Positions 11,511-21,696 of a stretch of 64,000 nucleotides of DNA are shown here, one piece after another. Every line of letters starts with the position of its first letter. Position 1 is the first letter of the stretch. Below the pieces are notes generated by a model, which saw only the letters and a list, made by a program, of their open reading frames with translations, was not told the origin of the DNA and searched no databases. The position numbers were made by a program, and so were the translations under genes. Source of the stretch: Aphidius gifuensis (Eukaryota > Arthropoda > Insecta > Hymenoptera > Braconidae); assembly GCF_014905175.1 (NCBI RefSeq), contig NC_057793.1, positions 14,794,869-14,858,868 on the forward strand, in the 5' to 3' direction.

Positions 11511-11840
11511 TTTGTTTTAATATATCAACTCAACTCAACTCGACTGTATAGTGACCAGTTCTGAACTGATGATATTTATTTTATACCTCTGGATACCCAC
11601 TCCCTTTTTTTTCCATCCCTTCCACTCCCTATTTACCCCCTTCACAACTTATTTTATAAACATCAAATAGATGATGAAATAATGGAATTATTTACAATAC
11701 TTTCTGTAATTTGTCTTGATGATGCAAGAGCTAAGGTTCCAACCTATAAAATGATTGGTCCTCAGTTCAAACAATCATCAAGACGAACTTTTTTTTTTTT
11801 TCATTCCATCAACATTGTTTTATTTAATAAAAAAAAATCC

Positions 11841-11930
11841 TTCGATTCGAACCAGCGACCTCTGGATGTCTCTCATATTTTAATCAAACCAATTACAGTC
11901 CATCGCTTCTACCAACTGAGCTATCGAAGG
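11841..11930 (-). pseudogene. tRNA-Tyr-like sequence with intron, 3' truncated
   Basis: On the minus strand the sequence begins CCTTCGATAGCTCAGTTGGT, the acceptor and D-arm of insect tRNA-Tyr. GGACTGTA follows, with a GTA anticodon, and then an apparent intron of about 20-25 bp as is usual in tRNA-Tyr genes. The T-arm contains GGTCGCTGGTTCGAATC. The second half of the T-stem and part of the acceptor are missing before a T-run, so a normal cloverleaf cannot close. Probably a decayed tRNA gene; it lies in the P0 arm. Confidence 0.75.
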
Positions 11931-12009
11931 CAATTTAGTTTTTCATTAAATAATATTTGAAGGAATATTCTTTTACCGATAGGGAATAGCATAATCTCTT
12001 GTTTGTTTC

Positions 12010-12068
12010 AGAGGATAGCGTGCCAAACTCTCATGCCAAAGGTCTGAGTTCAAATCCCGGTTAGGAAA
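12010..12068 (+). other. tRNA-like module in the P0 arm
   Basis: It contains GGATAGCGTGCCAAACTC (D-arm-like) and a near-perfect B-box, GAGTTCAAATCCCGG, and points toward the inferred right end of P0. The acceptor stem is not convincing. The same GATAGCG and GTTCAAATC elements occur in the P2 terminal repeats, and the B-box occurs in P1. Confidence 0.55.
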
Positions 12069-12099
12069 AAAATATTTTTTTTTCCATTAATAATAATAA

Positions 12100-12470
12100 T
12101 AACACAAGATGGCGTCTTTTAAAAACCAAAGATGACATTTAAAAAAATCCAATATGGCGTCTTGCGAAAAAACCAATAAGGCGTTGAAAAAAAAAAAAAA
12201 AAAAAATCCAATATGGCGACTTACGGAAAAAACAATATGGCGTCGTATGAAAAATGAGACCCGGGAATTTCAAAATTTCAAAAATTTAAAATGGCGTCTT
12301 ACGAAAAAACCAATATGGCGTCTTACAAAAAATCGGACCCCCCATGGCGATTCGACAATATTAATCAATTGGAGGACCCCCTGTGGTGATTTGACCTAAT
12401 TAATTAATTAATCGATCTAATTAATTAATTCAAGGACCCCCTGTGGCGATTTGACCTAATTATCCGAAAA
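12100..12470 (+). repeat. Short repeats with AATATGGCGTCTTACG motif
   Basis: At least five imperfect copies of a 35-45 bp unit centred on CAATATGGCG(T/A)CTTACG. Two copies of GGACCCCCTGTGG(C/T)GATTTGACC follow, separated by TTAATTAA-rich sequence. They lie just inside the inferred P0 right end. The P1 left arm has a related CGCCATCTTGGATTTT motif at about 18120. Confidence 0.6.
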
Positions 12471-12536
12471 ATCGCCCGCGAATCGCAGCGGGGGGAATGG
12501 GGGGGCACATCGGGGGGGTGTCCTATGTACACTACT

Positions 12537-13595
12537 TATGTTATTGTTTTTTATATGGCATTTAACGAATTTCATGTTTCAGGTCAAAATACTCGAAATA
12601 AATAATTATCGATCTGACAAGGTAAGTACAATTACATATCGTTCACTGAAGATTAGTCAAAAAGAAGGCCAAATATATTTGAATGTTGCATAGGAATATG
12701 CTTTTGTCAGTTAAGTTTGCATGAAAATGTTCTAAGATAAGATTCTGAATGTTCTTATTATCATTTTGCTATGTTACTATAACTACTATTTTGTACTGTC
12801 TTATTATGAGCATTTCAAACTACAATTCTCTACACAATCAGTGTTACTCTGAGCATGGAAAAATATTCTTATTTTTGAATTAAAAACTTATTAAAAGGAC
12901 ATAAAATTATTGTAAAAACACAGCATGAAGTGACAATATTATTATAATTCGAATTTTTCATTGTGAATGGTGCTACAATATGTATGGTACATAAAAAGTT
13001 AGTAGAATTGAAAGCATGTTCTGATGTTTTATTTTCAGTTATCAAAAATTGAAAATGAAGACCAATTTTTTTATGTTGATAGTTTATAATTCCATCATCA
13101 AAACTTACAAGAAATTGCATGATCAATCATTTGATTTGAATTCCTCTGACTCGATAAATATCAGTAGGATAGTTTTTTTGTATGAAAAATTTTCCTACAT
13201 ATGTAAGCAAAATACAATATTCATTTGAAGAGTTGTAAGTTTTCGAGAATTATGAAACAAATTATAAAGTTAATTCGTTACTCAATCTCAGAAGGAAGTT
13301 GAATCAACACCTACTCGAGATGAAAAGTACGTGCTCAACGATTGTATGACAACGATGCATTTTTTTTGGTGAAGGTTTGGGTATTCTTTATTGTTTGTGA
13401 ATACGTTAAAGTAAAACAATAAAGTTTTATCAAATTTGGATTATTTGTGCCTTTTACTTTTTTAACACTATTTTATCTGTCAAAATTGGGCCTTGGTGCT
13501 ATTTTCTAAGGCCCAAAGATGGCACACTACCGTCAGTAAAATAAAAAGCTGGTCGTTAATAGGGTACGCTACCTATAAAATTTCGAGGTCCCATT
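12537..13595. other. Non-coding AT-rich DNA, nothing recognised
   Basis: Both strands have only short frames without recognisable domains or codon structure. No repeat family was identified here. Probably intergenic host DNA or unrecognised old transposon sequence. Confidence 0.4.
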
Positions 13596-14015
13596 TCGCC
13601 TTAATTCTAATTTTTATTAAGAAAAAATCGAGCGCTTTTTACTTAAAAAAAAAAAAACATGATATTGGCGAGCGTCGCGCGGTATTTTTCAGTTTTTGTT
13701 AATTAATTATAGACATTTAATGACCCGGACACATAATAAAAAAAATATTTACAAATTCACCACGATATATCCTACCTAATTCTAATTTTTATTCACAAAA
13801 AATCGCACGCTTTGTACTTGAAAAAAAAAAAAACTTAAAATTTCTAAGCGTCCCGTGGCATTTTCCGGTCTTTGTTAATTAATTATGGACATTGAACGAC
13901 CCGGACACATAATAAAAAAAGTATTTTTAAATTCTCCGCGATATATCCTATTTAATTCTAATTTCTATTAAAAAAAAATCGTGCGCTTTGTACTTGAAAA
14001 AAAAAAAAACTTTTT
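13596..14015 (+). repeat. Tandem repeat, about 175-bp unit, 2.4 copies
   Basis: Three successive starts at about 13600, 13776 and 13951 each read (C/T)TTAATTCTAAT followed by an A-run, a CG(A/C/T)(G/A)CGCTTT box and a long A-run. Units share GACCCGGACACATAATAAAAAAA. The last unit is partial. No coding function. Confidence 0.75.
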
Positions 14016-15141
14016 ACACTTTTTAGATACTGGTTCACAGGTCAGCCGGGCTATAGTGTGTTCACTCTAACTTAAATCTGCTGGCTCACATTTGCTAATT
14101 TCTGCCGCATAGAAAGTTGTCCGTACTGATGGTCGTATAGAGTTTGTCAAACGGGAGAGGGGATAGAGAGTCCATAAAACTGGCGATCGCCGTCATCTCA
14201 CCGGGACTACTGACAATACGTGGCTGGCTTCCGATAAAGCTAGCTGACTCCTTGGTGAAGTTAGCTGTTGACTTGCTGATGTCGACAGGCTTCTATGAAG
14301 GAGCTAGTTGATGTCACTGGTGAAGCTGGCATGACTCCTTGGTGGAGTTAGCTAACTTAGACGTTGACGCCGACTAGGACCTAGAGTGAAACTAGTTGAT
14401 GTCATTGATGAGTCCAACCAAGCTCTCGATGCATGGTGCATGCTCTCGAGGACGATTTACGATGTCCCTACACTGCATAGGTAAGACGTTGTATATCACT
14501 CGGTCTCTTGCTCTAGTGTGGTTACTTACTGTCAGCGTAATCTATAATCGAGTAGTCAAATGCATAGAGTGGTCCGGCGTAAGACCAGCGTGGCTGCGGA
14601 CGGATATTATGTTTGAATTCTTGGTGCACTAGAGTAAGTGGATGCATTTCGAAGTCTGCTAGAAGCTTGTATTTGCCTTGGTACGACTATTTCTGACAAA
14701 ACACGTTGTCTTTTTCTGGGTGATTCATTGACTTTCTTTGACACTTGTTTTTTCTTCAGCTGTTTTCTTTCAACGTGTACTTCTGTGTCATTTTCTGAAG
14801 TTGCACTTTAGTCTTCTTCATCGTTATCACTAACTATTAAGCCAAAAGGCTCAGGAAAACTATGGTAAAACCTTGCCAGTACACTATCTTACATTAATGA
14901 TATATTAATTACAAACACAGAATAATAAAATTGAAAACATGATTAGATTAATTATGACAATTGACATCAAAAAAATTTAAAAATATAATTAAATTAAAGT
15001 CTAGGAAATTGACAATTTAGAAGAATTTAAAATATAATTATTCTAATTATTAATTAAAAATTAGCAAAATCGAGAATCTAATTGATTGAATTATTGACCT
15101 ATGAAGTTAGCTCAGAATATCATGACTCTAGGTTAAAATAA
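14016..15141 (-). other. Possible BEL/Pao 3' region and LTR
   Basis: This stretch is noticeably less AT-rich than its surroundings and has short internal repeats such as GTGAAG(T/C)TAGCTG. It lies immediately downstream (in element orientation) of the Pao pol remnant, where the 3' LTR would be. No second LTR is available for comparison, because the 5' side is cut by P1, so LTR boundaries cannot be set. No convincing gene. Confidence 0.35.
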
Positions 15142-15648
15142 TTACAAAGTAATATGATTAATTGACTTTAGTATATTATACCGAGGAACATCCTTATTAT
15201 TATTATTATTATATATATATATGCATATATAATTTTTTTTGTTTTTAATTTTAATATCTACTGGTTCCAATTCCTTCTGTAACAAATTACATAATAAGAA
15301 AAGACAAAAAGATTGATAATTATGGGTTTGGAACTGGTGTGACGTCATTGAATGGCAGCGGGCACAGCAACGTGACGGATCTAGTGTAGGTCCCACTTGG
15401 TCATTTCCTGGATATACCTCGATCACGCGTCCAAGTGGCCAACTGGTACACGAAGCATTTTTCTCCACCAGGATGACTATTTCGCGAACCTTAATGTTAG
15501 CCGTGTCGTTAGCCCATTTATGACGTTTCTGTAACTCATGTAAATATTCAATATGCCAACGAGCCCAGAAATGTTGTTTCATCTTGGTAATATGTTCCCA
15601 AGCTGAAAGTCTATTATTTGGTGTATCGGTGTAATCTTGTTCCGGCAA
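15142..15648 (-). pseudogene. Pao integrase C-terminal domain (DUF5641-like)
   Basis: It contains HFWARWHIEYLHELQKRHKW, the hallmark of the domain that follows the integrase core in BEL/Pao polyproteins. A segment reading VREIVILVEKNASCTSWPLGRV follows, equivalent to the usual vital hydrophobic strand. Downstream sequence drifts into low-complexity repeats including an ATT run near 15195-15220. The frame connects with the integrase core at 15777 only through a frame change. Confidence 0.7.
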
Positions 15649-15776
15649 GTTTCGAATAGGTTCACCGATTAGAATATGTAGGGTGTAAGGACATTAAGGT
15701 CGTTTGGATCAAGTCTTGAATTTAAAATACCTTCAACCTCAGTGGTGAAGGTGGTGAATACTTCATATATAAAAAG

Positions 15777-16747
15777 TTATTTATCTACTACCCGTTTGAG
15801 ATGATGTTCAAATAATTTTACTGTGAATTCCCACAGTCCTCCTTGATGGGGTGATAATGGCGGAATAAAATTCCATGATATTCTTGGTATATGTGACGCT
15901 GTCAAGTTATACACCAGGTGTTGATGCTCATCAGAATTTAGTAAATTATATAATTCTTTTAATTGATTTTTCGCACCGATAAAATTAGTACTGTTATCTG
16001 AATAAATTTTGACAGCAATACCGCGTCTTGCAATGAATCGCCGCAACGCTCCTAAAAAACCTTCAGTTGTTAGGTCACTAACTACTTCTAAGTGTACTGC
16101 TTTTACGGACATACACACAAAGATGCATACATATATTTTTATTTTAGTTGTATTACGGAATTTTTCCTCTTTATGAAAAATGGACCGCAAGAGTCAATAC
16201 CGACATTTTTAAATACATTTCGGGCATTGACACGGTCCTCAGGTAGGTCAGCCATTTCGAATTTTTCAGCTTCAGCTATAAAGCGGAAACAAGTCATGCA
16301 CTTACGTATGACTTGGCGTACTTGATTTCTTTCATCAAATACCCAAAAAAGTTGCGGCATGGCATTTAAGGTAGTTTGTATACCTGAGTGTCATTGTCGA
16401 AAATGAATGTCTTATATAATTAGGTCAGTGTAATAATTTTTAGACGGTAATAAAATAGGATGTTTTTGATTATAGGAAATTTTAGCTCTTTTTAAGCGCC
16501 CACCTACGCGTAGTAGGCCTTTCTCGTCAAGAAATGGACATAGGTTATTAAATCGTGAATTTTTACTTTGAATTTGCGAGCTAAAAATTTTAATTTCCGT
16601 CTCAAAATATGCACCTTGAATCCAGATTAAAAGCTCATGCTCAGGTTGAGCAATCTCTTGACTTGATAAAAATTTATTTTGAAGTATTTCAGATGATTTG
16701 TCATCCGTCTTAGAGGAGCTGACGCGTTTCTGATATATTACTTGCAC
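15777..16747 (-). pseudogene. Pao integrase core and zinc-binding domain
   Basis: The upstream part (16412-16747) has FLDEKGLLRVGGRLKRA and HPILLPSKNY, typical of the Pao integrase zinc-binding region. The middle part (16139-16360) has CMTCFRF and VGIDSCGPFF, with the first catalytic aspartate. The last part (15777-16190) has VKAVHLEVVSDLTTEGF, IYSDNSTNFIGA with the second aspartate, and HQGGLWE with the catalytic glutamate. Together they give a D,D,E integrase split over three frames, so it is not functional as written. Confidence 0.8.
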
Positions 16748-17950
16748 CTGTCAAAAGATCGTCAACATACAAGTCGTTTTTTAGAATATGTGCAGCACGT
16801 GGAAAATGTATTGCTTCATCATCAGCTACTTGATGAATGGTGCGGATAGCCAAAAATGGAGAAGAGGTTACACCAAAAGTTACTGTATTCAATTCAAAAG
16901 TTTTAATTTGATCGCCCACACTCTAATGTATTCTTTGGTATGCTCGATCGTCTTTATGCAATAAAATTTGACGACACATTTTTTCAATGTCAGCTGTGAG
17001 ACATATTTATGGTATTTTGAATAGTAATTAGTAGGACCTGTCATCAAAATATCATTAAGTGATTTGTTATTATTTGATTTAGCATATGCATCAAAGACTA
17101 CTCGAACTTTAGTAGTCGAGCGGCATTTTTTGATCACAGCATGATGAGGTAAATAATATTAATAATCAGAATCATCTGAGACAAGTGACATGTGACCAAG
17201 ATGAAGATATTCTTGCATTACTTTATAATATTCTAATTTTAATTCTGGATTAGATCAAAATTTTCTAACGCATGGAAGCGCCGATAGGCTGCTGCTTTAG
17301 AGTCACTCAGTATACGATCGCCTTTAATAAATAGTAACCTAGCAATATATTGACCACTAGGGTCACGTTTAATATTATTAATAAAATGGCTTTCGCATAA
17401 AATATCGTGTTTTGCTTTTGGTGTTTCAAAACTGATCTCTTCTAACCTCCAAAAGTCTTTCATTTGTTTTTCAAGACAAGTTAAGTTACAAGATAAAGGA
17501 AAGGGTTGGTCAGGCGCCATGGTGTTACCTGCCACGATCTATCCAAGAAGAGTTTTTTGTATACAAACTTGAAAATGTTCGTCCGCTAATTTTACTTGTC
17601 CAACTGACATCAATGATAAAGTAGGCTCAGCCCCTACCAACATATCAATCGGTTGTGGCATATAAAATTTAGGGTCGTCGTGTTTGATGTTTTTTGGAAT
17701 TTTTAAATTCTCGTCATAAAACAATTCGGGTGGTGGAAACCCATTTCAGCTATCGTATAAAATGTTAAAGTTTGAGAATAATCATAAGAATGAGCAAGAA
17801 ATGTTAATTGTAAACTATTTTTTGTAAGAGTGGTGGTAGCATTGATACCATTAATAGGAATAGAACAATTTATCATTACCAAGTTAAGCTGTGACGCAAG
17901 TCTTTGAGTGATAAAATTAGCTGTTGAGCAGGTGTCTAAAAAAGTTCGAC
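16710..17950 (-). pseudogene. Pao protease and reverse transcriptase remnants
   Basis: From 17950 down to 17539 the frame resembles the Pao aspartic protease region, with FYMPQPIDMLVGAE. The piece at 17239-17535 contains CLEKQMKDFWRLEEI and GDRILSDSKAAAYRRF, the linker and start of the RT. Then KVRVVFDAYAK (about 17075-17110) and FGVTSSPFLAIRTI (about 16830-16880) with LYVDDLLTGA follow after a deletion of the RT palm. The RNase H region is absent before the integrase. Heavily decayed. Confidence 0.75.
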
Positions 17951-17987
17951 ATTTTATAAAATTTCCTGACAGCTGGCCTTAGTGATC

Positions 17988-18310
17988 AGTAGTATAGTTA
18001 TACGGGTTCTGGACCACGAATTAATTTAATCGGTGTTTTGATAACAGCGGGTGGTCTCGCGGATTAAATTCGTGGTCTGAGCGGCTAGTGGTGTCATTCG
18101 GTGGTGGGGATTTATTTTGTCGCCATCTTGGATTTTCTGTCATAGAGGCCATTTTGAATTTCTGATCGTTGCGCCCTCTCGTTGTTATTTTTATTATTAT
18201 TATTTTTTTTATTTTTGCAAAAAATTTTTCCCAAGCGAGATTTGAACCCGGGTCTCCAGCCTGGGAATCCGTTACCTTACCTTCTTGACCAAAGAGTCAT
18301 TACACTTTTG
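17988..18310 (+). repeat. P1 left terminal inverted repeat (partner absent)
   Basis: The first 40 bp align with the P2 terminal repeats. The repeat also holds a second inverted TTAATTTAAT..CGCGGATTAAATTCGTGGTC hairpin at 18020-18080, a CGCCATCTTGG motif at 18122, and a tRNA-like module near its inner side. The inner limit is arbitrary because the right copy is not in the window. Confidence 0.7.
18230..18300 (-). other. tRNA-like module in the P1 terminal repeat
   Basis: On the minus strand there is a TGGTCAAGAAGGTAAGG stretch in the A-box position. An anticodon-arm-like segment around GGATTCCCAGGCTGGAG and a B-box with T-arm, ACCCGGGTTCAAATCTCG, follow. It points outward, toward the element end. 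The anticodon is not securely assigned. Confidence 0.6.
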
Positions 18311-18929
18311 TGGTGTATGTAATTTGAATTTACGTTGTTGTTATTTGAATTGTTTATAATAATTAAATAATATTATTAACAAATATGTCACCTTCAGTAG
18401 CTTCTCATAAATTGATAATAAATGATTAAATTTAATATAAGTATATTTTGAATATTTTTAAATATTTATCTAAATATTCATCTAAATAGCATGCGCATAC
18501 GCATGCGTAGAAGGTTCAAATGTATCACTTCTATCATAATAATCAACAAACCCCTCCCCCACCAACCAAAAAAAAAATCATACCATTTGCGTAGATCTTT
18601 TAAAAATTTTTTTCCCTGGGAAAATTTTCCTGAAAATCTTACATCATGTTCTAGAATATGCGCAGAACATATACAATTGTAATTTTTAGGGAAAATTCGC
18701 CTCAAAAACATACGATCTGCGCAGTGAACAAAAACTCACGTTTTTGAGTTGAAAATCGAGTATTCTTTTCCGAATAATTTCCTTCTCGCATTTAATATTT
18801 TATTCTTTTACAATTGTCTGTTCTTTTGTAAAGGTCGAAAAATATTGAGCTTCCAAAGTGAATAAAAAAATTTCATCAAGAATTGACAAAAAAAATAAAA
18901 AAATAGACAGAGTGTTATTACCACGTAAA

Positions 18930-19482
18930 ATGTTTTCAACAAAAAAAGTAAGTTATATTGTCGATACAGTATTATATAATTTAAAGTTATTGGATTCAAT
19001 CAAATAATTAATTTTTTTGTTTTTTTTTTTGCTTCAGATGAATACTGAAATCACTCTTCTGGAGGAACGGATTGCAAAGCATAGAAAAAGAAATGCTCCA
19101 TTCAAATATCATTCTTTGATAGGTGAATATAAATTAGAAGATGATGTGTTATCCATTCCTCCTGTTTATAGTGTAAGTATTTTATTTTTTTCAATCAAGC
19201 AAATAATTTAAATATTAGCCAATTTTTTCATAAAAAAAAAAAACGTCTTAAACTCTTAATTTTTTTTTCGTTTTTAATGTTGAATATCATTGTGATAATA
19301 TCAAGGAAATACTTCGAGAGATGAGAATTATTAGACAAGCTGAAGTTACCCTCACGGATCTAACCTCTCAAATGGAAATGGAGAGCATAAAAAATCCTGA
19401 CCACATCCTGATTGGGAAAGTGATAATGACTGGCATCTCATGGTTGCTGGAGAACGAGCATTGTACGATGGAGAAGAAATAA
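18930..19482 (+). CDS. P1 left-arm spliced gene A (unknown)
   Basis: I infer three exons. The first is 18930-18947 (six codons, ATG start) with donor GTAAGT. The second begins right after TTTGCTTCAG at 19038 and runs to 19172 with donor GTAAGT. The third runs from 19306 to the TAA at 19480-19482, after an AG with a weak pyrimidine tract. All joints keep the frame, giving about 110 residues. The product is charged and helical-looking (EITLLEERIAKHRKR, EILREMRIIRQAE). No known domain was recognised. It may start at the ATG of the second exon instead. It is the first gene after the terminal repeat, as is the spliced gene at 30716 in P2, but sequence similarity between the two is not evident. Confidence 0.5.
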
Positions 19483-19820
19483 TAAAAAAAATGAATAAAT
19501 AAATAAAATGACTGAATTATAATTTTTTATGTAGTTAAATTATTAATTAATAAAACCATTTATTACTGAAATTTATTTTTTTTATTTATGACAATGTTCA
19601 ATTTTTACATTAAAAAAAAAATATATAATAATCGATGTATTATTTTATTTTAATTAAAATTATCAACAAAATTTCAATACTCATTTTTGAGAAGATGTAT
19701 TTCAAAGACGACTTCCATGCAAAACTCATTATGATCTTCAGGATTATGCAAACTAACCAAAAAAATTTAAAAAAATAAAAAAAACACAAATTCTTTATTT
19801 AAAAAATATTTTTTTTTTTA

Positions 19821-20826
19821 TTATTCTTCATTAACATTATTATCAATGAAATCAGCATTACCAGAAGCAGCTATTTGACCAGGAAAATTAATTTCTTCAT
19901 CAGGAACGAAATCATTGGTGCTGCTTGTTGCTGTAGGTCTTGTTCCAACTCCATGAATACCAGCACGGTTCCATCTAGCTAAAACTGATAAAAATAAAAT
20001 CAATTAAAATTTTGAATATATTAAATTGTTTAATAACACTTTTTTTATTTTTAAATTATACATATTCAGAGATAAAAACTTACTACAAGAAGCACGTGTT
20101 AATTCATCGATGTCCCTGTCAATCCTATTACAGTCATTAATGAGCTCCTGTATCTGCACACACAAAAAAAAATATATATTGAATTAATAAAAAATTAATG
20201 GAAACTTTTTTTATTTATAAATAAATCAATATACCTGTCTTTGATATCTTCCAATTGTTATATTGTATGGCCTCTCTCGTACTAGAGCAAGTGCCTGTGC
20301 ATGACTAATTCTCCTTCTTAATATATCTATTGCATAAATGTTTTTTTCATTCTAAAAAAAATAAAATAATAGAAAATTAAAGAAAACAATAAAGAATATA
20401 AACATTTTAAAGAAATGAGTGCAAAGAAGTGATAAAAGAAGCAAAGATTATTTATTCTATATGCAAAGTTATATTAGAGTTTATTTAACAATTTAAAACA
20501 TAAGCGAAAATGCAAAAATTCAAGATGGATAAGAAAAATATAACCCATGATAAGAAAATTAAGTAACCGCATGCAGTAAAACATGTGCAAATAAATTATA
20601 ACCTTCAACGGTCCAATTAAGTTACATCATGGAAAAAAAGAAAGAATATAAACCATACTAATTATTAATAAAATTAAATAAAACATTGAGAAAAAAGATT
20701 GAGAAAATAGAATGATAAAACATTTAAATAATTATGATGAACCAAATAGAAGAAATAGTTTGTACTTACTCTTTTTATCAATCCTTCTCCAATTTCTGGT
20801 AAATTCCGTTGATATGCGATTTTCAT
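19821..20826 (-). CDS. P1 left-arm spliced gene B, four exons (unknown)
   Basis: Exons on the minus strand are 20826-20770 (19 codons), 20351-20235 (39 codons), 20153-20084 (70 nt) and 19984-19821. All have GT/AG borders (GTAAGT, GTATAT, GTAAGT donors; acceptors TTTAG, GTGTGCAG, TTTATCAG) and the frame is kept throughout, giving about 135 residues. Exon 3 reads IQELINDCNRIDRDIDEL, a likely helix. P2 and P3 have a first exon of the same 57-nt length starting MVPRPS, and P2 has a third exon of the same 70-nt length with similar residues, so the exon plan is conserved between diverged elements. It is divergent from the polymerase gene. Function unknown; the short helical protein could be regulatory or structural. 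Confidence 0.65.
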
Positions 20827-21189
20827 GATTGATTAATTTATTTTTTAAATTTATTCAATTAAATTTTATGATAATTTACAAAAATAACACACAAAAAAAC
20901 TAACAATAAAAAAAAATGAGGATGATGCAAGCACACTGTTTGTGAACGTAAAAAAAAAACGTGTCTTAAGCTTGATTCGAAAATCTGAAAGACCGAAAAA
21001 TACTAGATAAGTTTCTATGGAAGATGCGAATTTCGCTACCAATTTCTGATCGGTTGATTCATTTTGTAGTGAGAACAGACTTAAACTAGCAAGTCTACCC
21101 ATCCATTAATCTATGGAAGATACACGTAAAATACATGTAATATACATGGTAATGTAATAAAAATGTATTAAACTAACGCTACTACACTT

Positions 21190-21341
21190 GTATTCACGGA
21201 GCATTACAATTTAGGGCTTTTTTCCTCCACCAGTGGCGCTTGTGAAGCTTTCATATGTAAAATCTATATAAAAAATTTTGACAAGCGCCATCAGTGGTAA
21301 AAAAGAAGCCCTAAATTGTATAAAATTTGCCCTGTGAATAC
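21190..21341. mobile_element. MITE, foldback type, copy 1 of 3
   Basis: It is an inverted repeat of about 150 bp. The left arm contains ATTACAATTTAGGGCTTTTT, then CAGTGGCGCTTGTGAAGC; the right arm gives the complements. The ends read GTATTCAC and GTGAATAC. It lies in the divergent promoter region between gene B and the DNA polymerase of P1. Two relatives lie at the other end of the polymerase gene. Confidence 0.75.
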
Positions 21342-21696
21342 GGGTGTTGTAAAAAAGCTTACAATTTATGTGAGGAATCTGTGTTACCGATGTGTAATGA
21401 TCTGATTGGTTGAATTTTCTCTGCTGATCAACTTATAGCCAATGGAAACTCTGGAACAATTTATGTTTCGTAGGATTTCGAAGATTTTCTCGGAATATTT
21501 TCTCCCCCCCCCCACAATAATATTTTCTCAGATGTCAAATTTTTTTCCATGCATTCTGCTTCTAGCACACTACGGAAAAACAACAGGTTAGTTGAGTGTA
21601 ATTTGACATTTCTTTTTTCTTAACCTAACTTTTATAAAGAAATTTTTTATTTATTTTTTTTTTATTTCACACAGTTAACAATAAAAAAACATAATT

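Larger units (their letters stand above)
9650..12536 (+). mobile_element. Polinton/Maverick remnant P0 (right arm only)
   Basis: This is the right-hand third of a Polinton in the same gene order as P2: penton-like protein, small basic protein, major capsid protein, then a minus-strand accessory gene and a non-coding arm. The left boundary cuts the penton gene. The right end is inferred at 12536. Read inward, that end begins AGTAGTGTACATAGG, comparable with AGTAGTATAG at the P1 left end and AGTAGGGG at both P2 ends. The arm contains tRNA-like sequence, as do the P1 and P2 arms. All long genes are truncated or broken, so this copy is dead. Confidence 0.75.
15142..17987 (-). mobile_element. Decayed BEL/Pao LTR retrotransposon pol region
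   Basis: Fragments of a single Pao-type polyprotein lie in order on the minus strand: aspartic protease region, reverse transcriptase, integrase zinc-binding domain, integrase core and the C-terminal domain usually found in Pao integrases. Many frameshifts, stops and internal deletions are present. The 5' side ends abruptly at 17988 where P1 begins, so the Polinton appears to have inserted into this older element. The missing gag and 5' LTR are not found elsewhere in the window. Confidence 0.8.

Noticed and set aside
12154..12399. Open frame with repeated IWRLTEK-like segments
   Set aside because: Produced by the short tandem ATGGCG repeats; not a gene.
14396..14632. 78-codon frame in the GC-richer stretch before the Pao remnant
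   Set aside because: No similarity recognised and no link to the pol frames; more likely LTR or untranslated sequence.
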